Shown here piece after piece: positions 44,045-52,903 of a DNA stretch of 64,000 bases. The DNA comes from Fontibacillus panacisegetis (lineage in GTDB: Bacteria > Bacillota > Bacilli > Paenibacillales > Paenibacillaceae): the NCBI RefSeq assembly GCF_900102215.1, contig NZ_FNBG01000013.1, positions 1 through 64,000 on the forward strand. Direction: 5' to 3'. Every line of letters starts with the position of its first letter. The stretch's first letter is position 1. The notes under the pieces were generated by a model. It ran no database searches. It was not told where the DNA came from and was given only the letters and a program-made list of their open reading frames with translations. The translations under genes were made by a program, and so were the position numbers.

Positions 44045-45130
44045 CTACCTTATTCCGCCCTTCTCCCTAATTCTTTTCATATATGCCAGCCTTACTGTTT
44101 CTTTAACTGCTATATCGAGATGCTCCACATCACTACGATCCACCCGTCGTCCTTGCCAGGACTTTACGAATTTCTCAATTTCTGCTGATGCTTTGACCGT
44201 ATTGCGCGATTCATTAGGAATTCGCAGGATGAATGGAACCTCCTCTTTAAAATCAGTATCCACATATCCATTAATGACAGGCAAACCATATGCTAAATAC
44301 TCACGAACCTTCAGCGGCGATGCTTCATTCATTCCTCTGCGATACAAGGCAAGTGATCCTAAAGCAACATCAGCCTGCTGCATGAATGGCTCGTATTGGG
44401 ACTTTGACAGCTTACCGTGAAATTTCATATTTTCGGGAACAGACTTCCTATACTCAGAGAGCGAAATCCCAATGATGTCGAAATGCCAGCCCTTATGCAT
44501 TCTCGCCATATCAGCGATAGCATCGATTCCATTCCATGATGATCGGGGCTCCCCGATAAATATTAGACGAGGATCTTTGTTATCGGTAGGCGGAGCTGGA
44601 GTAAAATCATGAAGTGCTATACTATTGCCTATTACAATTCTGTCCTTCGCCTGTCGTCTGAAATGTTCTGAATCCATAATTTCTGAGCTCACAAATATGA
44701 AGCCTGAGGTCGATCTAAGTACCTTCTCACGAGTCATTGTATGGTGAGTATATTTGAATATGTTTCTTCTGCGCATCTCTGTAATATCATTAGCATTAAT
44801 CTCTAATACAGAAGGAATCTTTCTTAAAAGTTCAGGCAATCGAGAATAGTGCGTCTCAAATCTATGATAAACGACGTCCGGTTTCCATTGATCCACTCGA
44901 TAGACCAGTTTCCGGAACTCAGAATTCCGCCACATCCCCTTACTATACGGTTGTATGATCAACTGGACTCCTTTTATAGCGTCCTTCCAATCCTGAGGAT
45001 TCCCTGCCGTGAACAGAAAAAGCCCTACTTCATGTCCCTGCCGCGACCACTCTGTGACCTGACTGACTACTTTTTTAAATACACCACTATCTGGTCCTTC
45101 ATTCCAATGAATCAGATAAGCAATTCTCAT
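44045..45130 (-). CDS. Glycosyltransferase, GT4-like (GT-B fold)
   Basis: 361 residues from ATG 45130, after AAGGAG; the frame extends eight codons upstream. The N-terminal Rossmann half has GVFKKVVSQVTEWSRQGHEVGLF and the PDVVYHRF block. The C-terminal half has LIFIGEPRSSWNGIDAI and the donor-binding region MNEASPLKVREYLAYGLPVI, with the Glu of the family's ExxxxxxxE motif. It probably transfers a sugar from a nucleotide donor to a surface glycan. It is a lone gene, so the acceptor cannot be guessed. Confidence 0.85.
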   Translation of the reverse strand: MRIAYLIHWNEGPDSGVFKKVVSQVTEWSRQGHEVGLFLFTAGNPQDWKDAIKGVQLIIQPYSKGMWRNSEFRKLVYRVDQWKPDVVYHRFETHYSRLPELLRKIPSVLEINANDITEMRRRNIFKYTHHTMTREKVLRSTSGFIFVSSEIMDSEHFRRQAKDRIVIGNSIALHDFTPAPPTDNKDPRLIFIGEPRSSWNGIDAIADMARMHKGWHFDIIGISLSEYRKSVPENMKFHGKLSKSQYEPFMQQADVALGSLALYRRGMNEASPLKVREYLAYGLPVINGYVDTDFKEEVPFILRIPNESRNTVKASAEIEKFVKSWQGRRVDRSDVEHLDIAVKETVRLAYMKRIREKGGIR

Positions 45131-45420
45131 GAGCTCTCCTTCTTTACCATACAATGTTTCTATCCTTCAAATGTGTGATCTCAAATTCATTATTGCGTAG
45201 TATTATTATGAATTAAAGGGATTTTATTACTTTCAATAGCGCAAAGCACCCACCTATCGAACCGTATCGAAATATGTCGCATAGGTAAAAAGTCGCTATT
45301 ACAATCCTTATATTAACATATAATAGAATGTATGGTATCCTACTTTTTCCTTAATTTTAATATTATTAGAGAAAATGACATTAATTCTTTAGTCCATGAG
45401 CGGATCAAGATCATAAAGAC

Positions 45421-45457
45421 AAAAAAGGCGCTCACAATCCTAAAGATTGGAGCGCCT
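45421..45457 (-). terminator. Terminator of the secreted-protein gene
   Basis: On the minus strand GGCGCTCCAATC pairs with GATTGTGAGCGCC, followed by six T. From here to 45130 (about 340 bp) nothing else was recognised. Confidence 0.88.
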
Positions 45458-45473
45458 ACTTCATGTGTATTGA

Positions 45474-45995
45474 TTAAGGAATGTATTGTTGAACGATACG
45501 AGTGACTTGACCATTCTCGATCGTCAAATGATAAGGGAAGTCCCTAACATCCAGCAACTCCGTATGCTCAAACAGTTGGGCAAATTTTTGCAAGCTAATA
45601 TGTTCATTCCAAGAAATATCGATGTCCTCTACATTTCCTGTATGATCATAAATTTGCATCAACACCTCAGCATCATTTGCCAGCGGATATTTCTGTAGCT
45701 TCTCATCATCGTTGACGATGTAGTACCCGTCCGGAGGCCCATCAATTCCAGCATCAGGCTCATATTGGGCAAAAGCCTGCTCTGCTTCTTCACCCTCATA
45801 CCACAATATTGGATCTACCGTAATTTCTCCATTGCCGGCATTTAAGTGAATCTTGTCTATATATGCTGTTATCACTTCATCCTTCTGAACGACTGGTTGA
45901 GATTCTGGCTGAGCGGCTCTTGAACTTGGCGTGGCGACTGAAAACATCACAACAATTAGAAGTAGTGGGATTATTACCGTCAGTATTTTTTTCAT
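45474..45995 (-). CDS. Secreted protein of unknown function
   Basis: 173 residues from ATG 45995, after GGCGGGG; an upstream start at 46043 lacks a good signal peptide context. The signal peptide MKKILTVIIPLLLIVVMFSV ends near SSRAAQ with no lipobox Cys. The mature part has ITAYIDKIHLNAGNGEITVDPI and PDGYYIVNDDEKLQKYPL. It ends in a short basic-poor domain that may be a beta fold. No catalytic motif is seen. The family is found in Bacillales, but I cannot name it. Confidence 0.7.
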   Translation of the reverse strand: MKKILTVIIPLLLIVVMFSVATPSSRAAQPESQPVVQKDEVITAYIDKIHLNAGNGEITVDPILWYEGEEAEQAFAQYEPDAGIDGPPDGYYIVNDDEKLQKYPLANDAEVLMQIYDHTGNVEDIDISWNEHISLQKFAQLFEHTELLDVRDFPYHLTIENGQVTRIVQQYIP

Positions 45996-46251
45996 TACAT
46001 GTTCCCCGCCTTTCTGAGCTTCAACACTCACCATCAGTTTCACAAAAAAGCACTATACCATTATTATATGCTCACTGATAAAAAAAGGGTCACAAGAAAG
46101 TTAAAACCGATTACAAAATTTTATTATTTTATTTTTAAATCTTCATAATTAATTTGATTTAGTGCTTCTAACTTCTGGTAAAGTGTTGGTAGTCTTATTA
46201 TAACTTAACACTGAAAGCGCATACTTGAACCAAAGGAGAGAGAGTCCAACT

Positions 46252-46517
46252 ATGAACAGCTTCAACTCACAAACAAAAGTTGCCCTGATTACTGGAGCAA
46301 GCCGGGGTATCGGAAAAGCAATTGCTCTTGAATTCGCTAAAGCAGGGATGTGCGCTCCTCTCTTGAAGAAGGTCATGAGAAGAACCGCCAGCTTCTCGGC
46401 CGACTAGCCTTCCCTCAAGAAATCGCTAAATCCGTACTGTTTCTTACTTCAGATGATGCCAACATCTATACAGGACAAGTTCTTGGCGCAAATGGCGGCA
46501 GTGTGATGAACGGCTAG
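46252..46517 (+). pseudogene. Short-chain dehydrogenase remnant with a large internal deletion
   Basis: A good ribosome binding site (AAAGGAGAG) and start lead into the SDR cofactor motif VALITGASRGIGKAIALEFAKAG. The sequence then jumps, in another frame, to the C-terminus (LLGRLAFPQEIAKSVLFLTS, DDANIYTGQVLGANGG). The catalytic Ser-Tyr-Lys region, about 160 residues, is gone. The remaining 266 bp compare with about 740 in a full gene. It cannot be functional. Confidence 0.88.
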
Positions 46518-46635
46518 AACAATATTGATTAGTATGAAAAAGCAAGAGCTGCTACGGGATGTCATTTTCCATCCCGTGCAGCCCTTTTCTTCGTTCCAAT
46601 CATCAGACTCCGGCGAAGCATACATATATTTTCAC

Positions 46636-46986
46636 CTATGAATGCTTTCCATCTATCAGCTTCTCGTCGTCTGATTCAACGAAATACTTCAGTTGAGACA
46701 GACTGTTCTCCCAAAAACGATCAAAATAGGAAATCCAGCGCTTTAATTCAAGTAAAGGCTCTGTATCCAGCCGATAACGTGTTTCCCGGCCAACCTTCCG
46801 TTCGCGAACTAACCCCGCATCTGCAAGAACTCGAAGATGTTTAGAGACAGCAGTTCTGCTCATCGTAAAATGACCCGTAAGCTCCTTCAAAGGAAGCTCA
46901 TGATCTCCAAGCAGACTCAATAGCTCCCGCCTGGTCGGATCGGCAACCGCCTGAAAGACATCCTGTTTAAGCGCTTCAGCTGGCAT
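46636..46986 (-). CDS. ArsR family repressor (SdpR-like)
   Basis: 116 residues from ATG 46986, with ATCGGAGG upstream. The winged helix has LKQDVFQAVADPTRRELLSLL, then TMSRTAVSKHLRVLADAGLV and ERKVGRETRYRLD. There is no metal-binding Cys pair in helix alpha-3, so metals are unlikely inducers. It starts one base after the stop of the SRPBCC gene, so the two are coupled. Two GAAACC-N4-GGTTTC dyads in the promoter are the likely operators. Confidence 0.92.
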   Translation of the reverse strand: MPAEALKQDVFQAVADPTRRELLSLLGDHELPLKELTGHFTMSRTAVSKHLRVLADAGLVRERKVGRETRYRLDTEPLLELKRWISYFDRFWENSLSQLKYFVESDDEKLIDGKHS

Positions 46987-46987
46987 A

Positions 46988-47398
46988 TCAACCTCCGATA
47001 TACGCGGAGAGCTTACCAACCAGTCCACCCCATCCTTGATCCATGCGCCCACGCACAATCGTATGCGGCTCGCCAAACTCCGTGACCTGATCCTCACTCC
47101 ATCCCCCATGGATCACTGTAACCTCGGTTTTGCCCTCCTGCTCTACTAATTCAAAGGTCAATGTCCAATCCTTTCCCCAGTTGAAAGAAAGCCGATTAGG
47201 TGGATCAACCAGCGTCACCTTGCAAGGAGATTGGCCAAATGGACCCGCCTGGATAACAAATTCATGTCCTTCCACAGGCTTTACATCATTGGGCATGAAC
47301 CATGCAGATAATCCTTCCGAGGTTGAAACAGCATTCCACACCTTAGTGACTGGCGCATTGATTATAATAGAATGACGAATATCCGGTAATGTTCCCAT
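46988..47398 (-). CDS. SRPBCC (AHSA1-type) domain protein
   Basis: 136 residues of the START-like fold: IIINAPVTKVWNAVSTSEGLSAWFMP at the N-terminus, a central beta sheet (RLSFNWGKDWTLTFELVEQ) and the C-terminal helix MDQGWGGLVGKLSAYI. Proteins of this family bind small hydrophobic ligands or act in stress responses. Pairing with an ArsR repressor is common in Bacilli. It is the first gene of the two-gene operon. Confidence 0.9.
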   Translation of the reverse strand: MGTLPDIRHSIIINAPVTKVWNAVSTSEGLSAWFMPNDVKPVEGHEFVIQAGPFGQSPCKVTLVDPPNRLSFNWGKDWTLTFELVEQEGKTEVTVIHGGWSEDQVTEFGEPHTIVRGRMDQGWGGLVGKLSAYIGG

Positions 47399-47425
47399 AA
47401 CTTATTAGCAGCTCCTCTCATTTAT

Positions 47426-47478
47426 GAAACCAAAAGGTTTCTGATTAGATTATATGAAACCTTTTGGTTTCATGTCAA
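47426..47478 (-). promoter_or_regulatory. Promoter with two ArsR-type operators
   Basis: On the minus strand TTGACA (47473-47478), an 18-bp spacer and TATAAT (47449-47454) are both consensus. The dyad GAAACC-N4-GGTTTC fills the spacer (47456-47471), and a second copy lies at 47426-47441, 30 bp away. The ArsR protein of the operon is the likely binder. Confidence 0.85.
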
Positions 47479-47483
47479 ACTGT

Positions 47484-47520
47484 AAAAAAACCATACCCTC
47501 CTCATAGAGTGTGGATATGG
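47484..47520 (-). terminator. Terminator of the alpha-galactosidase operon
   Basis: On the minus strand CCATATCC pairs with GGGTATGG, followed by seven T. Confidence 0.8.
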
Positions 47521-47549
47521 CTCTTGTTTCATTCTATTCAATTACAGTT

Positions 47550-49670
47550 TTATTCTTTGACGATAATCTCGTACAGTCTTGCCGTCTTCGATGCCGGCAG
47601 AACCACTTCCAGTTCACCCAAGGCAGCAGTCCATGTATAATCGCAAGCAAAGTTCTGAGGATAAGCGCATTGAATGTCTAACGTCTTTCCTTTAAGGAAT
47701 TGTAGCGGCAGCATCTTCCGAGCGGACCTGCCATCGTTCTCTGGAATGCTATCCTTGACCCGCCACACGGCCAAATAAATATGATCTTCCTTACGCAATC
47801 CAAGACTGACCCAATCGTTCTGTGCGGTCGGCAGACCGAGCGGCCAGAATGGCAGCGCTTCGGGAATATCGGTGCGAATTTTTTTGTAATAATCCAACGC
47901 TTCCTTAACAAGCTCTCTGCGACGAGGGCTCAGCTCCGCCAAATGACCACTCTGATGAACGCGAAGCAATAGCGCATTCACCATATTGAAAACCACTTCC
48001 TCGTCATCTCCTTCACGAAGCGGATATGACCACACTGCCGATTGCTCAGGTGTAAGGGCTGATGGTGAAGCAGCAGCAATTGCCGCATAGTTCGCGTAGT
48101 TCTCCTGATCGCTGGTAGACTGGATGCTATGGCGGCTAAGCATCGCATAATCCATACGCATACCCCCGCTAGAGCAGTTCTCGATGACAAGATCAGGATA
48201 ACGGTCAAAGATCGAATCCAGCCAGTTCAGATAAGCGCGATTATGCTGTAACAGACCATCTCCGCAGCTATCAGCGTCCGTCTCTGTTCCGATTCCTGCA
48301 TTGATGTTGTAATCCATTTTAATGTAACCCACTCCATAATCCTCAACCAGACGCCGAATGACCTCGTTTGCGTGAGCCACAACCTTTGGATTACGATAGT
48401 CGAGCTGATAACGGCTGCGGTCCTTCACTCTTTTACCATGCCGCATAAAGAACCAGCTATCATCGGTCTCCACCAGCTTAGGACTGTTAATGCCCATCAC
48501 TTCAAGCTCCAGCCACAGACCCGGAACCATTCCTTTGCTACGAATATAGTCCAGCACATACTTAATTCCTTCTGGGAAACGTTCCTCAGATGGCAGCCAT
48601 TCTCCTACTCCATCCCACCACTCGCCTGCGGCATACCAGCCAGCATCAATACAGAAGTACTCACTACCTACCTCTGCAGCCGCATCAATAAGCGGCAGTA
48701 ATTTTTTTGTGGTAGGTTTGCCCCAAAGACAGTTCATGTAGTCGTTAAAAATGACTTTCAATGTCCGGTTATCCTCATTAGGACGACGAATCTTGCGGCG
48801 ATACTTAGTAAGCTGTCCTATAGCCTCCTGATAGTCACCGACTACAGAGCCTACTGCAACTGGCACACTAACGAATTCTTCTCCTGGCTCAAGCCGTGTC
48901 CACCAATGGTTATCATGCTCATTAGGCCCGCTGATCAGCAAGGTTAACAAATCACTTTGATCCACGATCTCCCAGTGCCATGAACCATTATGTTCAATTT
49001 GCCAGAATAAAGTACTGTTATCGTCACCATTTTCCAGTATCGCCATTGGAATATGTTCAGCAGCAGACCATGAACCGGTATTACTGCAATAAATCCGCTT
49101 GGACGTGCGGTCAATCAGATGGGACATACCGAGCTCAGGCAAATAATATGATCTCCATTGAAGCTCGCTTTGCCATCCCGTATGAGGAATATAGAGCTTC
49201 ATCTTGTCTCCACGATCCTGTGAGCCTTCTTTATCAAGACCAGTCAAGGCGAATGAAGAGACATATTCCACTCCAAGCGGTTTGGGTCCCTGATTATTTA
49301 ACACTACCCAGGAACGAACGGTCTGAATGCCATCATAGAACTGGAAATGCTGTACTGTCTTTAACGAAGTCATAGGATCGACCATGCCGATTTCAAGCTT
49401 CCGGCCGTAAGTATTTCGATAATCCACATGCCCGTCATATTGCATTCTCAGACCAGGATAAGTTGCTCTGTGTGTTCTTCCATGATACTCATCCCGATCT
49501 TCTCCAGTAAGCTGCAGCTCCATAAGTCGAAAGCTTCGTTTTTGCCCAGCTTGCACATTGTTCGAGGCAAAAGGTCGAGCCCCAAAATGCAGCAGCAGTA
49601 CTTCCTCTTCCTGTGTAACCTCTAAAATAAGATGCATTTTATTTTCGTGGATTTCTATGATTTGGGACAT
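47550..49670 (-). CDS. GH36 family alpha-galactosidase
   Basis: 706 residues, the usual size for bacterial GH36: an N-terminal beta domain (about 1-300), a TIM barrel (about 310-620) and a C-terminal beta domain. The nucleophile is the Asp in YIKMDYN near residue 453, and the acid/base Asp lies in STSDQEN near 520. Other barrel motifs are FCIDAGWYA, GLWLELEVMG and ENCSSGGMRMDYAML. It has no signal peptide, so it acts on imported sugars. It is downstream of a solute-binding protein and a YesMN-type system, so it probably cleaves alpha-galactosides. Alpha-N-acetylgalactosaminidase activity is an alternative. Confidence 0.9.
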   Translation of the reverse strand: MSQIIEIHENKMHLILEVTQEEEVLLLHFGARPFASNNVQAGQKRSFRLMELQLTGEDRDEYHGRTHRATYPGLRMQYDGHVDYRNTYGRKLEIGMVDPMTSLKTVQHFQFYDGIQTVRSWVVLNNQGPKPLGVEYVSSFALTGLDKEGSQDRGDKMKLYIPHTGWQSELQWRSYYLPELGMSHLIDRTSKRIYCSNTGSWSAAEHIPMAILENGDDNSTLFWQIEHNGSWHWEIVDQSDLLTLLISGPNEHDNHWWTRLEPGEEFVSVPVAVGSVVGDYQEAIGQLTKYRRKIRRPNEDNRTLKVIFNDYMNCLWGKPTTKKLLPLIDAAAEVGSEYFCIDAGWYAAGEWWDGVGEWLPSEERFPEGIKYVLDYIRSKGMVPGLWLELEVMGINSPKLVETDDSWFFMRHGKRVKDRSRYQLDYRNPKVVAHANEVIRRLVEDYGVGYIKMDYNINAGIGTETDADSCGDGLLQHNRAYLNWLDSIFDRYPDLVIENCSSGGMRMDYAMLSRHSIQSTSDQENYANYAAIAAASPSALTPEQSAVWSYPLREGDDEEVVFNMVNALLLRVHQSGHLAELSPRRRELVKEALDYYKKIRTDIPEALPFWPLGLPTAQNDWVSLGLRKEDHIYLAVWRVKDSIPENDGRSARKMLPLQFLKGKTLDIQCAYPQNFACDYTWTAALGELEVVLPASKTARLYEIIVKE

Positions 49671-49730
49671 TTATTATAACACCTTCCCTCACGTGGTTGT
49701 TTAATAATTGTTTATTAAAAATGTCCTTAA

Positions 49731-49775
49731 AACAACCTAACTCAGCACCGCCTGGTGCTGAGTTAGGTTGTTTTA
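49731..49775 (-). terminator. Strong terminator after the solute-binding protein gene
   Basis: A perfect 19-bp stem, AACAACCTAACTCAGCACC with its complement, surrounds a 4-nt loop and is followed by TTTTA. It lies between the binding-protein gene and the GH36 gene, so it may lower expression of the enzyme relative to the binding protein. Confidence 0.88.
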
Positions 49776-49789
49776 TCGCTCAGAAAGTA

Positions 49790-51109
49790 TTATTGAGCTG
49801 AACCCAGTTGAACCCACGCTTTCTGAATTTCATCTACGACTTGGTCCTTGGATTGATTGCCGCCGATGTAAGATTGCATAATTTCACCGAATTTTTGATG
49901 GAAGGTATCAAGTGAATAGTTAACCGAAAGATCGCCCGATGGTTCTGCCTTCAAGATTTCTTCCATTTGTTTGGGCATGTCCAGTTCTGGAAGCGGAGCA
50001 TCTTTGATTGGCGGAATAACTTTTGCTACGCTGGAGAACCAGTTCTTGCCGTAATCTGAAGTATAGAGCCAGTTAAAGAATTCAACCGTTTCCTTCACGG
50101 CTTTAGAATCTTTGTTAATCCGAAGCGCTTGGTCAGCACCCGTGATGATTGTAGCTTGTTCAGCCTTGTCGCTGACAGGGTAACCTGCGATGCCGATTTG
50201 AATATCTGGATTAATCTTCTTGATCGCTTCTTCATCCCAAGCACCTTTACCTGTCATAAATGCTGCCTTACCAGAAGCAAAGTCACTAACTCCTGCATTG
50301 CTGTCGCGTTCCAGTGGTTTATCTGTGCCATGCTTAACTGTTGTATCAATAAATTCGAAGAAATTGTTATAGAGCACCGGATAATCTTTGAATTGTGCTT
50401 CACCTGCGATAAATTTATCTACCAGCACTTTAGGAGTCACGCCAGCATCTTGTGCAGCTGCATCAACGAAATGTTGGAATACGTGTTTCCATACCCACCA
50501 TTCTTTATACGCATTGGCGAATGGCCTAATTCCTTTCGCTTCCAGCTTGGCTACAGCATCCTGCAATTCAGCCGTTGTTTTGGGTACAGCTGTAATTCCT
50601 GCCTCTTCAAGCAATGCCTTATTATAAATGAGTACGAAAAGGTTGCCTTTTACCGGGAGACCCAATACCTTACCATCTGTAGAGGACATGTTCGAACGTA
50701 CGGCATCCGTCATTGCTGCAGCGAGCGGTTCATTGGTCAAATCCGCGCTGTATTCTGCAAAGGTGTCAATATCTCCACCTGCTGTCGTTTGAAATACGTC
50801 CGGTGTACTGCCTGCAGCGATTCTCGATTTCAAAACGGTGTTATAATCCGCCTGCATAATTTCCAGGTTAATCGTTACGTTAGGCTTCACTTTTTTGTAT
50901 TCTTCGATATAAGCGTTAAAAGCATCTGTGTACTCCGGGGAAGCAGTGAACATGTTGATCGTTACCGGCTTGGAATCGTCAGCAGTTGCATTTCCGTTGC
51001 CTGAGCCGTTAGCCGCTCCATTATTGGCCGCATTGTTGCCTCCGCAAGCGGACAATAACCCCATAATCAACACCAAACTGAAAGACAAGGCTAAAATTTT
51101 CTTCTTCAT
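49790..51109 (-). CDS. Sugar ABC transporter substrate-binding lipoprotein (family 1)
   Basis: About 439 residues from ATG 51109, seven bases after GTGGGGG. The lipoprotein signal has lipobox LSACGG, then an Asn/Gly-rich linker (about 25-45). The binding fold includes PDVFQTTAGGDIDTFAEY and the GKAAFMTGKGAWDEEAI segment, typical of oligosaccharide-binding proteins. It works with the two permeases encoded divergently at 54888-56605. The ATPase (MsmX type) is not in the window and is probably shared. Confidence 0.92.
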   Translation of the reverse strand: MKKKILALSFSLVLIMGLLSACGGNNAANNGAANGSGNGNATADDSKPVTINMFTASPEYTDAFNAYIEEYKKVKPNVTINLEIMQADYNTVLKSRIAAGSTPDVFQTTAGGDIDTFAEYSADLTNEPLAAAMTDAVRSNMSSTDGKVLGLPVKGNLFVLIYNKALLEEAGITAVPKTTAELQDAVAKLEAKGIRPFANAYKEWWVWKHVFQHFVDAAAQDAGVTPKVLVDKFIAGEAQFKDYPVLYNNFFEFIDTTVKHGTDKPLERDSNAGVSDFASGKAAFMTGKGAWDEEAIKKINPDIQIGIAGYPVSDKAEQATIITGADQALRINKDSKAVKETVEFFNWLYTSDYGKNWFSSVAKVIPPIKDAPLPELDMPKQMEEILKAEPSGDLSVNYSLDTFHQKFGEIMQSYIGGNQSKDQVVDEIQKAWVQLGSAQ

Positions 51110-51256
51110 CAATGTACCCCCACCTTCTGTTATGATCTTTGTTATAGATATTGATAAGAAGCAGTACCTCTTGGCCTTATTCTAATGAAAACGCTTCACT
51201 ATAAAAATGTAGATAAGTGATGTATTTAGGGTAAAAAAGTGGCGTGATCCCCCTGT

Positions 51257-52903
51257 TCACTTTTTATCCTTTATAATCTGGTTTCGGTATTCTGACGGCG
51301 ATATTGAATAGTAGTTTCGAAATGCTTTACTAAAATAGTTCTTGTCCTTGTATCCCAGCATGTCTGAAATATCCTGAATTTTAAGTCCGGGGTCGTCCAG
51401 CAATTTCTGAGCCTTGTCCATTCTTACCTTCTGAACGTATTCATGAATACCGAAGCCAAACTGCTGCTTGAACAGCTTCATCAAGTATTCCCGACTTAAA
51501 AAGTATTTCTCTGTGAACATCGAGATCTTAATATCCTCAAAATAATGATTATCGATGTACTCTTTGATGTCATCCACACTAAAAGGTCGATTGCCTGCCA
51601 TTTTCTCACGTATTTGCGTACTGTAGCGTTCAAGGACTTTCATTAGCAAATGCTCAAATTGTTCAAAAGTTGAAAAGTCAGTTCCGACTCCGAGTGCTCT
51701 TAGCGCCCGTTCTCCGCTAGAGGGAGGTGTACTGTCTGCAGGTACTCCAAGCTCAAGCGCGATATCGTTGAACAATACGACAACCTCCCGAATCATCCGA
51801 TCGGCATCCCCGAGACTGAAGGAATCAGAGGATTGCACCTTTCGGGCAAATTCACCAAGTACTGTTCGCGCGTGATTCAAATTCCCGGACTCTAATGCAT
51901 TACGAATAATCGGCATTCGGCTCGTTAAGGAATGGATATCCCGTACAGACAGCTTCTCATGTGTACCGATGACACCTGACCCCTTCATTTTCAACAGATC
52001 GATCTCAAGCACGGATAATCTTGCTGCTTCATACGAATGAGCTAATTCAAGTGGATCACTGCAAGGATGACCTACTCCGCCTGCAGACAATATACCGAAC
52101 AATTTGCTAAGATTGGAGACTACCTGCTTCATTAACTGCTCCGAGCGGAAGGTCCAGTCCTGAGGATAGCCACCCGATATAGTATAAATAGCGATGATTT
52201 CACGCTCTTGCTTCGGATTAACAAAGCTAAAGCATTGCAGCCCATCACCCGACATTTCGTTTATTACATTTTCCACGGCAAAATACAGCAGCTCCACATC
52301 ATGGTTAAAACGGCTGTCGCGAATTCCCTCCATATTGAGTACACGCAGCACTAATGCTCCGAATCGGTGATTAGGATCATCCCCACCAATCAACGACAAA
52401 AACGCATGATTGTTCCCTTTTTTAAAGCTGCCCTCAATAATGGAAAAGTATATCTTCTCTTTTAATTTCGGAAGCGACATATTATAGGCAATATTTTTAG
52501 TGATCGATTCCTGTCTGATTTCCCGTTTAGCCTCCAGCAGATCAATCGCCTTTCGAAGCGTCTGATTAAGATCCTGCCGATTAATCGGCTTGAGCAAATA
52601 ATCCACTACCTTGGAGTGAATGGCCTGTCTGGTAAATTCAAAATCGTTATAACCGCTAATGACGATCGTCAACAGCTCAGGATATTGTTTCTCAACAACG
52701 CGTAAAAACTCTACTCCGTTCATTTCCGGCATCTTCATATCTACAACCACTAAATCAGGTCGATGACTCTCAATCATCTCAAGCCCTGATTTCCCGTTTG
52801 TAGCTTCGAGCACACTACTTACCTGTAGTCCCTTCCAATCTCCCAATATCGAAATTGCCTCGCGTAGCGGCTCTTCATCGTCAATAATCAGTACTTTATA
52901 CAT
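51257..52903 (-). CDS. YesN-type response regulator with AraC DNA-binding domain
   Basis: 548 residues. The receiver domain (1-120) has KVLIIDDEEPLREA, the phosphoacceptor Asp in DLVVVDMKMPEMNG and Lys in YLLKPINR. A long central region (about 130-440) is typical of the YesN group, and the C-terminal double AraC helix-turn-helix (about 445-545) has YFLSREYLMKLFKQQFGFGI and IQDISDMLGYKDKNYFSKAF. It overlaps the kinase gene by eight bases. It probably activates the binding-protein and permease genes. Confidence 0.93.
   Translation of the reverse strand: MYKVLIIDDEEPLREAISILGDWKGLQVSSVLEATNGKSGLEMIESHRPDLVVVDMKMPEMNGVEFLRVVEKQYPELLTIVISGYNDFEFTRQAIHSKVVDYLLKPINRQDLNQTLRKAIDLLEAKREIRQESITKNIAYNMSLPKLKEKIYFSIIEGSFKKGNNHAFLSLIGGDDPNHRFGALVLRVLNMEGIRDSRFNHDVELLYFAVENVINEMSGDGLQCFSFVNPKQEREIIAIYTISGGYPQDWTFRSEQLMKQVVSNLSKLFGILSAGGVGHPCSDPLELAHSYEAARLSVLEIDLLKMKGSGVIGTHEKLSVRDIHSLTSRMPIIRNALESGNLNHARTVLGEFARKVQSSDSFSLGDADRMIREVVVLFNDIALELGVPADSTPPSSGERALRALGVGTDFSTFEQFEHLLMKVLERYSTQIREKMAGNRPFSVDDIKEYIDNHYFEDIKISMFTEKYFLSREYLMKLFKQQFGFGIHEYVQKVRMDKAQKLLDDPGLKIQDISDMLGYKDKNYFSKAFRNYYSISPSEYRNQIIKDKK

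Noticed and set aside
51184..51198. CcpA cre-like sequence TGAAAACGCTTCA upstream of the binding-protein gene
   Set aside because: It is one base shorter than the 14-bp cre dyad, so symmetry is broken. Too weak to list as a site, though carbon-source control would make sense.
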